Positions 1 to 8,810 of a stretch of 20,502 nucleotides of DNA are shown one piece after another. The position numbers were made by a program, and so were the translations under genes. The notes below the pieces were generated by a model. That model saw only the letters and a list, made by a program, of their open reading frames with translations, did not search any database and had not been told where the DNA came from. The first letter of the stretch is position 1. The number at the start of each line of letters is the position of its first letter. The stretch spans positions 71,585 to 92,086 of the forward strand of contig NW_019773523.1 in NCBI RefSeq assembly GCF_001039355.2, given 5' to 3'. The stretch comes from Lingula anatina (taxonomy: Eukaryota > Brachiopoda > Lingulata > Lingulida > Lingulidae).

Positions 1-153
1 TTTGTTATAATAAATCATAAAGATAAAGAAGAAATATAGCACAGATTATGCTGTAAGAAAGCCAGACTTGTATCCATGTCGAAATTAAAGCGCTACGGAT
101 GACAAACTGCCTCAATAAGTAAAATATCAATATCACATTGTACAAAGACTCAC

Positions 154-364
154 TTCCGTAGGAAACGTTCTCGGGAATACAGATGTATCATAAACCCAGT
201 CTTTGCACGGCCACACACTTTCATTTTTGGAGTAATTTCCACTACGCCACAGACATCCCTCATACTCCCCATTCTCGTCTACAGGAATGGTTTGGTTGAT
301 AAGACATTGGTGCCAGGGACTCTGGATTTCGAAGGTGTCATTTACCAGGCCTGGAATGGCACAC
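154..364 (-). CDS. SLC22-like coding exon 2 (large extracellular loop)
   Basis: The acceptor is TTTCAG at 370-365 and the donor is GTGAGT at 153-148. The 211-base exon is one base plus 70 codons and ends in phase 0 at TFPTE. It holds four cysteines (CAIPG, WHQC, EGCLW, WPCKDW) and four N-x-S/T sites, as expected for the SLC22 loop between TM1 and TM2. Reading on past the donor gives VSL, not the family's WNLVC, which supports the splice site. Confidence 0.86.
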
Positions 365-3300
365 CTGAAACATAAATCAGTTAAAATTTCGACAAGCGCC
401 ATATATAAACGATAAAATATTCATCTTAATGAATTTGAACTTGAATTTCAAACGGCACGAATGCCTATAATTAAATCAGCTTGGCACTGCGTACTAATCT
501 AAGAAAGAAACTGATTTGCCTTTCGCACTTTTCAAAATGTTTGCTGGCTATTGAAAATAATAAATGAATACACAGATAACATAAAAAGGGTTTCATATTT
601 TGCTTTAAAACTTGCAGGACTGATTTATAGGATCAATATATAGGTCAAGTTCGAAAATTATCTTGATCGGTTTAGTTTTGATGAATTTACTTGAGACGAT
701 TCATAGGACTAAAATGCAGCTTGAGTTGGAAAACAAGTCTGATTGTATTCTCTTCTGAAAGCAATATATATTAATGCAGTTCTTTATGAAATTTTCATTT
801 ACTACATATTGGCATTTTCAATGTGGGACTTAGAATTCCCACGGGCATAAAGCTGAATGGTAATCAAATTTTCAAGATGTCCATGTGATGTATAGTAGAT
901 AATTAATGATTGGTGGTGGTTGTGCTATTAATCATTGTGTAATATCACAAACGTTATGGAAAGAAAGTTTATTACTTTGTAACTTTTAAGAATGATTCTT
1001 AGGATAGGCATATAGCTCAAATTGGCCACCAGTTTGATTGAATTGCCATATTTCATGAATTTAGCAATTTTTTGAGAAATTTTCATTTTTCTCAGTTTGG
1101 CATTTTCACAATGTGAAGTAGACCTTTAAAGGACCCAAAGCCTTATGCTAGTTACACATTTCACTTACATCCGTATTGTTGGGCATATTTAAAATTAGGT
1201 AATGATTTTGCTGTTAAGCATAATGTATTATTGAGTCGGAATTGACAGTAGCCTATTTTTGCATCATTATTTTATGCTTTATGTCTGTACATTTGACAGT
1301 GTTGCTGCCTTGTTTTCTGATATACCTCAAAGCTGCCTCAGTGGAACAGTGTGTGAGCATTCCTATATTTCTGATATACATCAAAACTGCCTCGATGGTA
1401 TACAGTTGAAGTATTCTACAGACTTGACATTTAATATGGAATATTTTTTTCGAAATCATTTTTCATCAGTTTTTTCCTATTTTACTGACTGATAAATGAA
1501 AATAAGGATTAAAATCATGTTTTAATAACTTTTAATTATCTCTTTGATGTCATTGTGACATCAGTTTATTGATGGAATTCGCCAGAGAAGCAAACAAAAA
1601 CACATTGCCTATTCTATGTTATACGACAACCATAAATAGAGATATTTTGGATCTTCAAATTTTCCAAATTATTGTCTGTAAAAGAGTTACACGCTCCACA
1701 AAGGACCCTCATGTCAGTGTCTAGTCACAGTAACGGTTGCTGTTACGCCTGACCTCTTCTGGCTGCTACCAGCGTTCTCAAGTGGCAAAGCATTCCTTGG
1801 GTTATGTTTTTAGAGTTCAATCTGGAATAACATTCCAGGCATCGGTCAAAATCTGTCCAATTAGGTCCAGTTTTGTTGTAGGACATGTAGGCCATTGATT
1901 CGGCGAGTAATGGCCTACCCACATATTGTCTATGTGGTTCAAATATGGCGATTTTGATTACCAAGGTAGCTGCTGATTCCCTTGCTTCTGTAAGTAATCT
2001 GCTATTAAAAGTGCTGTGTGTTAACCGGCAATCTCATCGTGCAACCTAAAATCGTTCCTAAGTTCCCCCCTATCAAATGATAGTCAAGTGGTTCCCAGAT
2101 TATTCCTTTATTTGATCTGGTTCAGGTTTTGGTCGATGACTACCATTGGTGTTTTGGCACCAATATGGTATCCACCCCAAGTACTTACGCTGTTAATGGC
2201 CTTAGTCACTTTAGATGCGGCACACGCTCCGTCGTTGGCCTCTTCTGGATGTCTGTAAACTCTGTTTTGACTAATTGAGCGGTACAGGTGAAATCTGACC
2301 TCAATAAAGAAAGCCATGAGGTTTCAGTGTTCAACCCAGAAACGGTCAAGGTCCCCAATTCATTAGAGAAACATACAACGATGTTGTGCTGTTTACGGTG
2401 GGTTCTTCGGAGGACATCTGGTATTTTAACCTGCTAAAACCAGTTTGGTGTTCGTTAAGTGCCTTGAAAAATGCGTTTTGGTGGCAATTTACGCCTCGTT
2501 CTGAACGGACTGGGTGGTTTTTGTTTAGTTGCAACAGCATATCCCGAAAGACAGTGGGTCCTGTACCCTGGTGGTACGATTTCAGTATATTGGGTGTGGT
2601 CTCTGTGTAGGTACATCAGTCTGGGCAATACTCTATAAGACTGTGCGGACAGTTTCATTTGGCGCAATTATCTGGTTGGCAATGTTTGTCTTTTTTGCGC
2701 CATTCTGCCACCGATTAACAAATTTGTAAAGCACTGCATAGCTCATTTTACACACTGCAAAACCGACCACTTGCATGCCAAATTTCTAATTCTTCTATGC
2801 AGTAGTTGCCGACGTATGGATATTTATTTGACAGAACCATCCTTTGCCAAAGCCAAGCTTTGACCTGCCCAAAGGAGCACTACCCAATTAAATCACTGCA
2901 TATTACATAATGCAGCAGCTCAACAAACCTGTTGTTCAGTTAATTGGTAGCGACACACCTGGCTACACACTTCTCCATTCATATATCTTATATAAGATGG
3001 GAGTTTTTTTGAAAAAAGAACGCATTTTTACCTAGGCATACCTTAGAAACTGAAATATTCCATATTAAATGTCAAGTCTGTATTTTAACAGTGATGCTTT
3101 CAATGCGAGCCAGAGCAGCGCAGCAGAGGCATAATGCTTTTTATTGTCTACCTCCCCGCAGTAACACGCGAACAAAACGTCGTGCATCGATATAGAAGCC
3201 TGGATCCCGTAACTCGAAAGCATCGCGCATTGCGACCGAGAGCAAGCGTCTCGATTCCATAACTCGCCCCATATAATACCCTCGAAATAAAAGGTGATAT

Positions 3301-4574
3301 CCCTATCCGCAATTCGCGATGCTTTCGGGCCAGGTCAACAAGACGATATCTGGGTTTTTTACCCCCTTATTTCTATAAAATATCAATTTAGCTAATAAAT
3401 AGCTTACGCATAAGAACTTATTATATCGTATGCTTTATAGCACAGGAAGTAAACTTCATGCTTCGAAATGAGAACCAGGTCAAAAGACGATATTTGGCGT
3501 TTTTTAGCCTCTAATTCCACAAAATATCAATGAAGCTAATGAATAGGCCGAGCTTGACAGTTTTTTATGATATGAGAATGTGCTTATTATTTAAGTATCC
3601 AATAATAACCAAGAAATATTTTAACTTTGCCGAAATGAGATCTTTATAACAAACTTAATTTTTTTTCAAGGCTATAAATCGTTTCCTGTAGACTAGTGTC
3701 ATTGATTCGCTTTTGAGATATTAAATGTGTTGGTCGTATCGCGGAAGTTCAAGGTTTATATATTACACATGTATGTCGGTTTATTTCTCCCGTGGACATG
3801 TTTTTTATATGAATTACCTAAAATAAACTTTCCTACGTTTTCGCATGCATTTTGTGGTAACATTCGCAACAACAATAATGTTATAACAGTGTAAGATTGT
3901 TTACGGACTGAGATTAGCTATGTAACGAAATATTGAAAATGAATGCGTATACACATATACAGCCAGGAAGAAACACCTTGTAGGGTCCATGTTCCACCCT
4001 ACCCAGGTTCTTCTAATATTTTACCTGTCACTGATGCATGGGAGAGGGAATATAACCACAGGACTCACATATTCAGTACCAAGTCTAAAAGTCCTTTATT
4101 AGGTCCAAACATTCATCCTTTATACCCATTATCTCCAGGGAATCTAACCGCATGCCACAGTGGCAGCAACTCATTTAAATACTAATTGCAATGCAAAAGA
4201 TTACAAGTGAATGAAAGTTATATCAGTTCTACTTATCAGGTATACCTATACAGAGGATGATAAATATTCATTCAAGACTGAAGCAAGGTGAATGATAATA
4301 TGCCAACTGGTTATATAAACATAATATGTAAATGAGTGAGTTCATCACATGCATTGAGTGGACCTTAACAACCTGCTGCACGTGTCTACTCCATGCACCG
4401 TGAGCAGTAAAGGCCCCTGTGATTACTTTACCTGTGTTCTGGTGTTTGTTGCATGAATACTGTCACGATCATTTGTAGGGCTACCGATGCTGTAGTGAGT
4501 CCAAAAAATATTGTCATTATTAACTGAATCCTCCCGAACTCCCCAACGTTTTTGACAACATAATCGAATTCCAT
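154..4574 (-). CDS. SLC22-family solute carrier, 5' part of gene (exons 1-2, truncated by window edge)
   Basis: This is the N-terminal part of a plasma-membrane major-facilitator transporter of the SLC22 family (organic cations, anions or carnitine; the substrate cannot be told from this part). Coding exon 1 is 4574-4432 and coding exon 2 is 364-154, joined by a 4067-base GT/AG intron. Exon 1 holds the conserved start MEFDYVVKNVGEFGR, then TM1, and ends at the family motif TPEHR. Exon 2 encodes the large cysteine-rich extracellular loop and contains VYDTSVFPRTFPTE, matching the family's YDxSxFxxTxxxEW motif. The split codon AG|G across the intron gives Arg in PEHR-CAIPG, so the reading frame is continuous. 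Four N-glycosylation sequons (NDT, NQT, NYS, NES) sit in the loop. Later exons, starting with the expected W-x-L-V-C, lie beyond the left edge. Family assignment is firm; the subfamily is not resolved. Confidence 0.87.
365..1418. other. AT-rich intron sequence of the SLC22-like gene
   Basis: No gene is seen here. It is AT-rich intron downstream of the Tc1-like insertion with respect to minus-strand transcription. A short diverged repetition is visible at about 1315-1400, where TTCTGATATAC..TCAAA-CTGCCTC occurs twice about 50 bases apart. Confidence 0.6.
1419..3080 (-). mobile_element. Tc1/mariner-type DNA transposon, full length but inactive
   Basis: The element is bounded by 28-base perfect terminal inverted repeats at 1419-1446 and 3053-3080, beginning CAGACTTGACAT. 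Each end is flanked by a TA dinucleotide (1417-1418 and 3081-3082), the target-site duplication of the Tc1/mariner superfamily. Its length of 1662 bases is typical of Tc1 elements. The interior carries a broken Tc1-like transposase on the minus strand. It lies inside intron 1 of the SLC22-like gene, in the same orientation as the host gene. Confidence 0.88.
1745..2700 (-). pseudogene. Tc1-like transposase, degenerate
   Basis: Reading the minus strand gives recognisable pieces of a Tc1 DDE transposase in the expected order: a weak N-terminal match near 2690-2640 (NETVRTVL); the middle block at 2317-2108, including RVYRHPEEAN and VSTWGGYHIGAKTPMVVID; then, past stops, HTALLIADYLQKQGNQQLPW and SKSPYLNHIDNMW, matching the family's HTA..DFLQ..GI..LPWPA.SPDLNPIEHLW; and a C-terminal block ending at about 1745. 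Several in-frame stops and frame changes break the gene. The first catalytic Asp of the usual FTDESRF block is missing (FFIEVRF) and the final Glu is Asp. It cannot encode active enzyme. Confidence 0.85.
3199..3334. repeat. Foldback (MITE-like) element, copy 1
   Basis: The outer arms are inverted. CCTGG..CCCGTAACTCGAAAG starts at 3199, and the right arm ending at 3334 reads CCTGG.CCCGAAAGCATCGCG on the other strand. The core CGAAAGCATCGCG-ATTGCG is shared by both arms with one mismatch. The interior contains TCTCGATTCCAT and GCCCCATATAATAC, which are also found in the copies at 4958-5104 and 12759-12892, so the three form one family. No clear target-site duplication was found for this copy. 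Confidence 0.7.
3330..3547. repeat. Diverged direct repeat pair (about 73 bases each)
   Basis: Segments 3330-3402 and 3475-3547 align along their length in the same orientation. Both start CCAGGTCAA, followed by AAGACGATAT, a T-run, and ..AAAATATCAAT..AGCTAAT.AATAG, with scattered differences. The first copy abuts the right end of foldback copy 1. The second is preceded by ATGCTTCG, possibly an eroded foldback end. Confidence 0.65.
4432..4574 (-). CDS. SLC22-like coding exon 1 (start codon, TM1)
   Basis: The ATG at 4574-4572 has A at -3 and G at +4. It begins MEFDYVVKNVGEFGR, the usual SLC22 N-terminus. A hydrophobic stretch follows (IQLIMTIFFGL through MIVTVFM), forming TM1. The exon ends ...TPEH plus AG before the donor GTAAAG (4431-4426), phase 2. 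The open frame continues upstream without an in-frame ATG, so this Met is the preferred start. Confidence 0.86.
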
Positions 4575-4957
4575 CGTTGCTCGCTTGTTTGGAGAAAAAT
4601 CATCTTGTGAGGGAAGTCGTGAATTGACATTCAATTTATGTATACAGAGTCACCCTTTGAACTACCACAGTTTTTCACGTAATATATGTTAAATGACTAT
4701 AAAGCAGCATAACAGGTGGAGCTTGTCTTTCAGGCTGTCATGTACATTTGTTATGCTATCTTATGTTTTATTGACACGATATGTGTTCTAGTAGTACATG
4801 TTCTTAAAGTTTGTTTATAGCAAAACATATTATATTTTACTTCCCCGTGAAACTCACATTGATTGTACTGAGCATATGTTAATATTAAAAAAAATCTTTA
4901 TCAAGATTTGTCCAAAACTGGGCGAAAAGAAGCCTACTGCATTACTAGTGTAGTTCA

Positions 4958-5104
4958 GGGCTCCGTATCTCGAAAGGTTCGCTATGTTGCGCACGTGCGT
5001 TAGTGTCTCGATTCCATGCCCCGTATCTCGAAATAGAATCGGTTATAAAATTGAGACACTAACGCACGTGCGCAACATAGCGAACCTTTCGAGATGCTGA
5101 GCCC
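4958..5104. mobile_element. Foldback (MITE-like) element, copy 2, nearly perfect hairpin
   Basis: The 52-base arms (4958-5009 and 5053-5104) are complementary with only two mismatches and begin GGGCT/AGCCC. The loop is 43 bases. A 6-base direct duplication AGTTCA flanks the element at 4952-4957 and 5105-5110, as expected for a transposed element. The loop repeats the terminal motif CCCCGTATCTCGAAA and has its own small CGATTC/GAATCG pairing. It lies upstream of the SLC22-like start. The near identity of the arms suggests recent activity or arm conversion. Confidence 0.82.
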
Positions 5105-5911
5105 AGTTCAACATACACAAGGAAGACTAATGTAACAGGATATTTCTAGACTGTTATTTCATGCTGTTGTCGATATGTCATCGTTAGCGATATGTAGCCT
5201 ACTTGACATCGAATGTAAATTTGAATTCAAGTTTTGCTATCATGTTTTAGAAGGAAAGGAGGAAGTATTTACCAAAAATATAAGCCGTTACATTAAGGTT
5301 TTTAAATGATGGGATAAAAACAGTTTTTCAGACTTTATACGGGATTATACGTCTGACCCAGGGACTGAGACCTATGAATCTACGGAGAAGCTGATAAACG
5401 AAAACGGTTGCTTTTGTAGGTTTGTATTTTATATTATGCCAATTTTTTTGCATGGCACGAGAATTTGGGGTATTTAATTATACGATCTCTTATCTCAGCT
5501 ATTTTGGACTCATTTTCACAGGTACAGTTGTATGCTACGATCGAACAACACTTCTACACTGACTTATTATTCTTTATTTGTACAACCGCAGCCAAAATGC
5601 AAGGCTGAGAGATAAAACTCAGTTAAAGTCCGTGTAATCTCATGAAGACTTGATTGCAATCTTTCTGCTATTTCTATCCAGCACAGTGCTCCATGGGGAG
5701 AATTTCGGTTTGTCCTCCAAAGCGGGTCCTAAACAAATTTTTGTTTATAAGGACCGACTAGAACATTCCATATATAAGAATAGTTTCAGTAGATTAAATA
5801 TTATGCGTATATTCGATAAAAATGCAATTTGCTGTCTCACGAACAGGTGATCAAAGTTGTTCACTTTTAATTTGAACGCAAATGACCTGTCATTATATAT
5901 ACTATGTATCC

Positions 5912-5914
<3 letters not shown>

Positions 5915-5983
<69 letters not shown>
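5915..5983. repeat. (TG)n microsatellite
   Basis: An almost uninterrupted TG tract, broken once by TATACG near 5947-5952. On the minus strand it gives spurious His-Thr repeat frames. Long TG tracts are highly length-variable and can adopt Z-DNA. Confidence 0.97.
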
Positions 5984-5984
<1 letters not shown>

Positions 5985-6036
5985 CCTGGAACACACATTT
6001 ATACACAAAGGATGATAATTGATAATGCACGCGTAC

Positions 6037-6166
6037 CTGAAATTTACAACTGCAATTAAAACAAATGCAAGTATGATATAGGCCCCCCAAGAAACAAAGA
6101 CCCTTAATGCAAATCTCAATTTATCCACCATTAAACAAATTATGTAAATCGACAATAGAAATGTAC
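6037..6166 (-). pseudogene. Orphan exon-like block, possibly SLC22 TM5-TM6
   Basis: A 130-base open block is bounded by an acceptor-like TTTGCAG (6173-6167) and a donor-like CAG|GTACGC. It encodes two hydrophobic segments around LMVDKLRFALRVFVSWG and ends AYIILAFVLIAVVNFR. The layout of helix, short basic loop, GxYIILA helix and final FR resembles the SLC22 TM5-TM6 exon, which usually ends in ...YFIRDWR. It lies 5' of the SLC22-like start exon, so it cannot belong to that gene in normal order. No neighbouring exons were found. It may be a relic or a distant exon of an upstream paralogue. The acceptor lacks a good pyrimidine tract, and the family call is tentative. Confidence 0.4.
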
Positions 6167-6591
6167 CTGCAAACTGTGCGTTGCTCACTGGATGAATGAT
6201 CTACAGTATTATTGCATTATTCATTACCCTCGTACTGTTCATACGAATAGCACTTGTTGCGCAATTTACACCGTCTCCTTGCTAGAAGCAAACAATAAAT
6301 CTGGACGTCTTTTCCAGAATATCGTTTGTCGTTACAAGCGTGGAATCCCTCGTAAATTCCGAACACTGTTTCGTTTATTTTCAAATGAACTAAGACATGA
6401 TTACCATGAAGTGGCGTAGCGTGTTTTCTGGGTCTATTCTACATGTATGTCTAGATTATGGTTGTCAGCTGAACCCATTACCTCACACCATTGGGATTCG
6501 TACCGATATATGCATGGCAAGATTTAGTTTTCCTTTTAGTTTCAGTTGTTTATAATAACTTGCTCCTCATTTGAGTTTTTGTCTTTCAGTG

Positions 6592-6617
6592 TTTTTTTTT
6601 TTTTTTTTTTTTTTTTT
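6592..6617. repeat. Poly-T tract
   Basis: An uninterrupted run of 26 T. No retroposon body or flanking duplication is evident beside it. Confidence 0.95.
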
Positions 6618-7418
6618 AGCGAATAGGTTTAAAGTCTTTGCTCGTAGAATCGTATCGCGTCGTAAAGGTGTAACTAAAATGTTCCTCTTGTGCTTCCCTG
6701 TACACTACTCCTCTACCGTTCGCATGCCTCTGGCGTTTCAAGAAACTTCAATAAAAGTAAGAGGCATGGTTACACAGTTAATATACAGTAGTATAGAGGC
6801 AATATTAAGGTGAAGTGATCCATGAGAATTTGAAGTTAAGTTTACACTTAAAAGTATAATTTTACATTAGTTAACCACCAACGCTTTCACTTATAAGTCT
6901 AGACCATGTGGACCTTGGCATAATTTAAGGAAGTCCTGATGTAAAACTAAATTAATGGTTTTGTAAATTGTCCGAGGTACACCATTGTAAAATGTTTTCG
7001 CCTTTCAAATCAGTTTCCAGTTGCCCCCCCCCCTCCCAATGCGCACTATCAGTTATATACATGTGGTATGTTTAGAAGCATGCATCGATCTCATTTGACC
7101 TCGCCGTTTTATCACTTTGTAAACTCTAAGCATATATAGATACAAGTCTGGCCCATAGGTAACAGAAGTACGACGAGGGTTTGGTAACTTGTGTTGTGTA
7201 GGGGAGACATCTGAATATTGATACGAGTTCTGTGTCATGCTGCATTTGATTGAAAATCCTTTTTTCTTCTAGGAAAAATGGTCAGAATCCAAGTGCCTAT
7301 GATATCAATCACACCAGTAAAGTGGCACAGTTTCGATTAAGCATTTTTTCATTGATTGTAAAACTTGATAAAAAACGTGTAATTCTTCTTTCTCAGGGTA
7401 TCAGTCCCTTCATACGCA

Positions 7419-7901
7419 GGCCCGTAGCCGGGGGGGGGGGGGGGGGGGGGGGGGAAAGGCCCCCCCCCTNNNNNNNNNNNNNNNNNNNNNNNNNNNNNNN
7501 NNNNNNNNNNNNNNNNNNNNNNNNNNNNNNNNNNNNNNNNNNNNNNNNNNNNNNNNNNNNNNNNNNNNNNNNNNNNNNNNNNNNNNNNNNNNNNNNNNNN
7601 NNNNNNNNNNNNNNNNNNNNNNNNNNNNNNNNNNNNNNNNNNNNNNNNNNNNNNNNNNNNNNNNNNNNNNNNNNNNNNNNNNNNNNNNNNNNNNNNNNNN
7701 NNNNNNNNNNNNNNNNNNNNNNNNNNNNNNNNNNNNNNNNNNNNNNNNNNNNNNNNNNNNNNNNNNNNNNNNNNNNNNNNNNNNNNNNNNNNNNNNNNNN
7801 NNNNNNNNNGGGGGGGTTCGAAAGGACCGCCCCTTTAGCTGGGAAAAGGTCCACTTTTTCAGAAAGAGAACCCCCCTTTTTAAATTGCTGACTACGGGCC
7901 T
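7419..7901. mobile_element. Inverted-repeat element interrupted by an assembly gap
   Basis: The left edge reads CAGGCCCGTAGCC at 7419. The right edge ends ACTACGGGCCTG at 7901, the reverse complement with a minor difference. Inside each end are G-rich and C-rich runs (7430-7469 and 7810-7880). The 340 N between them are probably unsequenceable hairpin and homopolymer DNA. Flanks ATACG and ATGCG could be a 5-base target duplication with one change. The superfamily is not assignable. Confidence 0.6.
7470..7809. other. Assembly gap (340 N)
   Basis: A run of 340 N between a G-run/C-run and another G-run. The gap size may be an estimate. Open frames crossing it are meaningless. Confidence 0.99.
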
Positions 7902-8068
7902 GATGCGAACCTGATATGTATGTATTACCCGCTCTCTCCCGCCTGACAACTTCGCGCATGTCTTAGATTAAAGTGATAATAACTCTTTGTTTCGGCCAAA
8001 AAATGAATTTTCCTGGAGTAAACAACAATTTCTTAAGAGATTTTAACAGAGTATAGCCATCAATGGAG

Positions 8069-8078
8069 GTCACGTGGT
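8069..8078. promoter_or_regulatory. CLEAR-like E-box upstream of the M6PR-like gene
   Basis: GTCACGTGGT matches eight of ten bases of the CLEAR consensus GTCACGTGAC, which is bound by the TFEB/MITF family and found in promoters of many lysosomal genes. It lies about 500 bases upstream of the receptor's first ATG. The position is plausible but function is inferred; an E-box can occur by chance. Confidence 0.35.
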
Positions 8079-8400
8079 CTAAAGACAAGCTCAGATATCA
8101 GAATAATAGCTATAACTGCCATTTTTGCGGTAAAACATAATATATTGTTATTCACAATGTTTTTATTGTGAAATATAGATCTCATACGAAGAGTTATTAT
8201 CCCTTTAATATCAACCAATAATTGTGATGTCTTCCGTCTTGGTTATAATTTACGTTACTGGTTTTTAGTATAAGCACTTAAGCACTGCGTACTTAAGTCT
8301 CATAACAGATAACAGAATAAACTAAATAAGAAAATATTCAAGCCAAAGACGGTTACTTAGTTAAGGAAGTCAGGTTGTTCAACATCTGATTAGAGTTAAT

Positions 8401-8565
8401 CAGTAACCCGCCGGCGTACTACCGGCCACTTCAGCAAACATATTACGTGCTGAGGACGGCGTTATCAGTACACGCGTCGGTCACAGGTTGCCCATTTCTA
8501 TACTAATAATCCAGCTAGTACTCCCCGACATTGCACTTTAACCGGGTACCACTATTTCACGAGAG
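8401..8565 (+). promoter_or_regulatory. Probable promoter / 5' UTR of the M6PR-like gene
   Basis: A locally GC- and CpG-richer stretch (CCGCCGGCG, GACGGCG, ACGCGTCGG) in otherwise AT-rich DNA, directly before the first coding exon. No TATA box is apparent. The transcription start cannot be placed from sequence alone. Confidence 0.4.
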
Positions 8566-8810
8566 ATGCAGTCATGGGCATGTGACACGAGAGACGCGTT
8601 GAGAAGAAAAATGGCGAACAGTGCCAAACCGGCGTCTCGGACGACGTTAAGAGGCTGTGTGTTTCTCTGTGTGGTATGGCTGACTGTGGGCGCCGCCAAG
8701 GGACAGACACCTCAGAAATTGGACTGCAAGAAGGCGGGGCCGTGCACCTGTAACAGCGCCAACGGAGTGATCGACTTGACGCCTCTAGCTAACTCGGACA
8801 ACACACCGCG
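8566..8810 (+). CDS. M6PR: M6PR-like exon 1: signal peptide and start of MRH domain
   Basis: Two in-frame ATGs exist. The one at 8611 (AAAATGG context) is favoured because it places a classic signal peptide at the N-terminus (basic region, then GCVFLCVVWLTVGAAKG and Gln). The ATG at 8566 would add 15 residues. The mature part starts KLDCKKAGPCTCNSANGVIDL, with the C..C.C..NGVIDLTPL pattern of MRH domains. The exon ends phase 2 at CG|GTAAGA. Confidence 0.88.

Larger units (their letters stand above)
3083..4431. other. SLC22-like intron 1, 5' part
   Basis: Intron sequence between the Tc1-like element and exon 1. It holds a foldback element (3199-3334) and a diverged direct repeat (3330-3402 and 3475-3547). 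An 80-codon open frame at 3943-4185 (+) has no recognisable domain and lacks splice or start support, so it is not called as a gene. Confidence 0.6.
4575..6036. other. Region upstream of SLC22-like coding exon 1
   Basis: It should hold the 5' UTR and promoter of the minus-strand SLC22-like gene, but no TATA box or other core promoter element can be assigned. It contains foldback copy 2 and the TG microsatellite. No further SLC22 exon (for example the ESPRWL-type motif) is found on either strand. Confidence 0.5.
6167..8565. other. Intergenic region between SLC22-like and M6PR-like genes
   Basis: No gene is supported. It contains a 26-base poly-T run (6592-6617), a GC-rich inverted-repeat element surrounding the assembly gap (about 7419-7901) and, at its right end, the presumed promoter of the receptor gene. 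Open frames here are short or run through the gap. Confidence 0.6.

Noticed and set aside
600-1125. Loosely similar AT-rich stretches (TTGGCATTTTCA..AATGTG near 810 and 1097)
   Set aside because: The similarity is short and the spacing of flanking matches is not constant, so I could not support a defined duplication.
2386-2729. Plus-strand frames at 2386-2729
   Set aside because: Antisense shadows of the degenerate Tc1 transposase on the minus strand.
3943-4185. 80-codon plus-strand frame
   Set aside because: No recognisable domain, no splice sites matched to it, and it lies antisense in the SLC22-like intron. Likely chance.
5745-6188. 147-codon minus-strand frame running through the TG repeat
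   Set aside because: Most of it is His-Thr repeat from the microsatellite. Only the 130-base part at 6037-6166 looks exon-like and is reported separately.
7250-7959. Long open frames on both strands across 7250-7959
   Set aside because: They run through 340 N and homopolymers; there is no evidence of coding.
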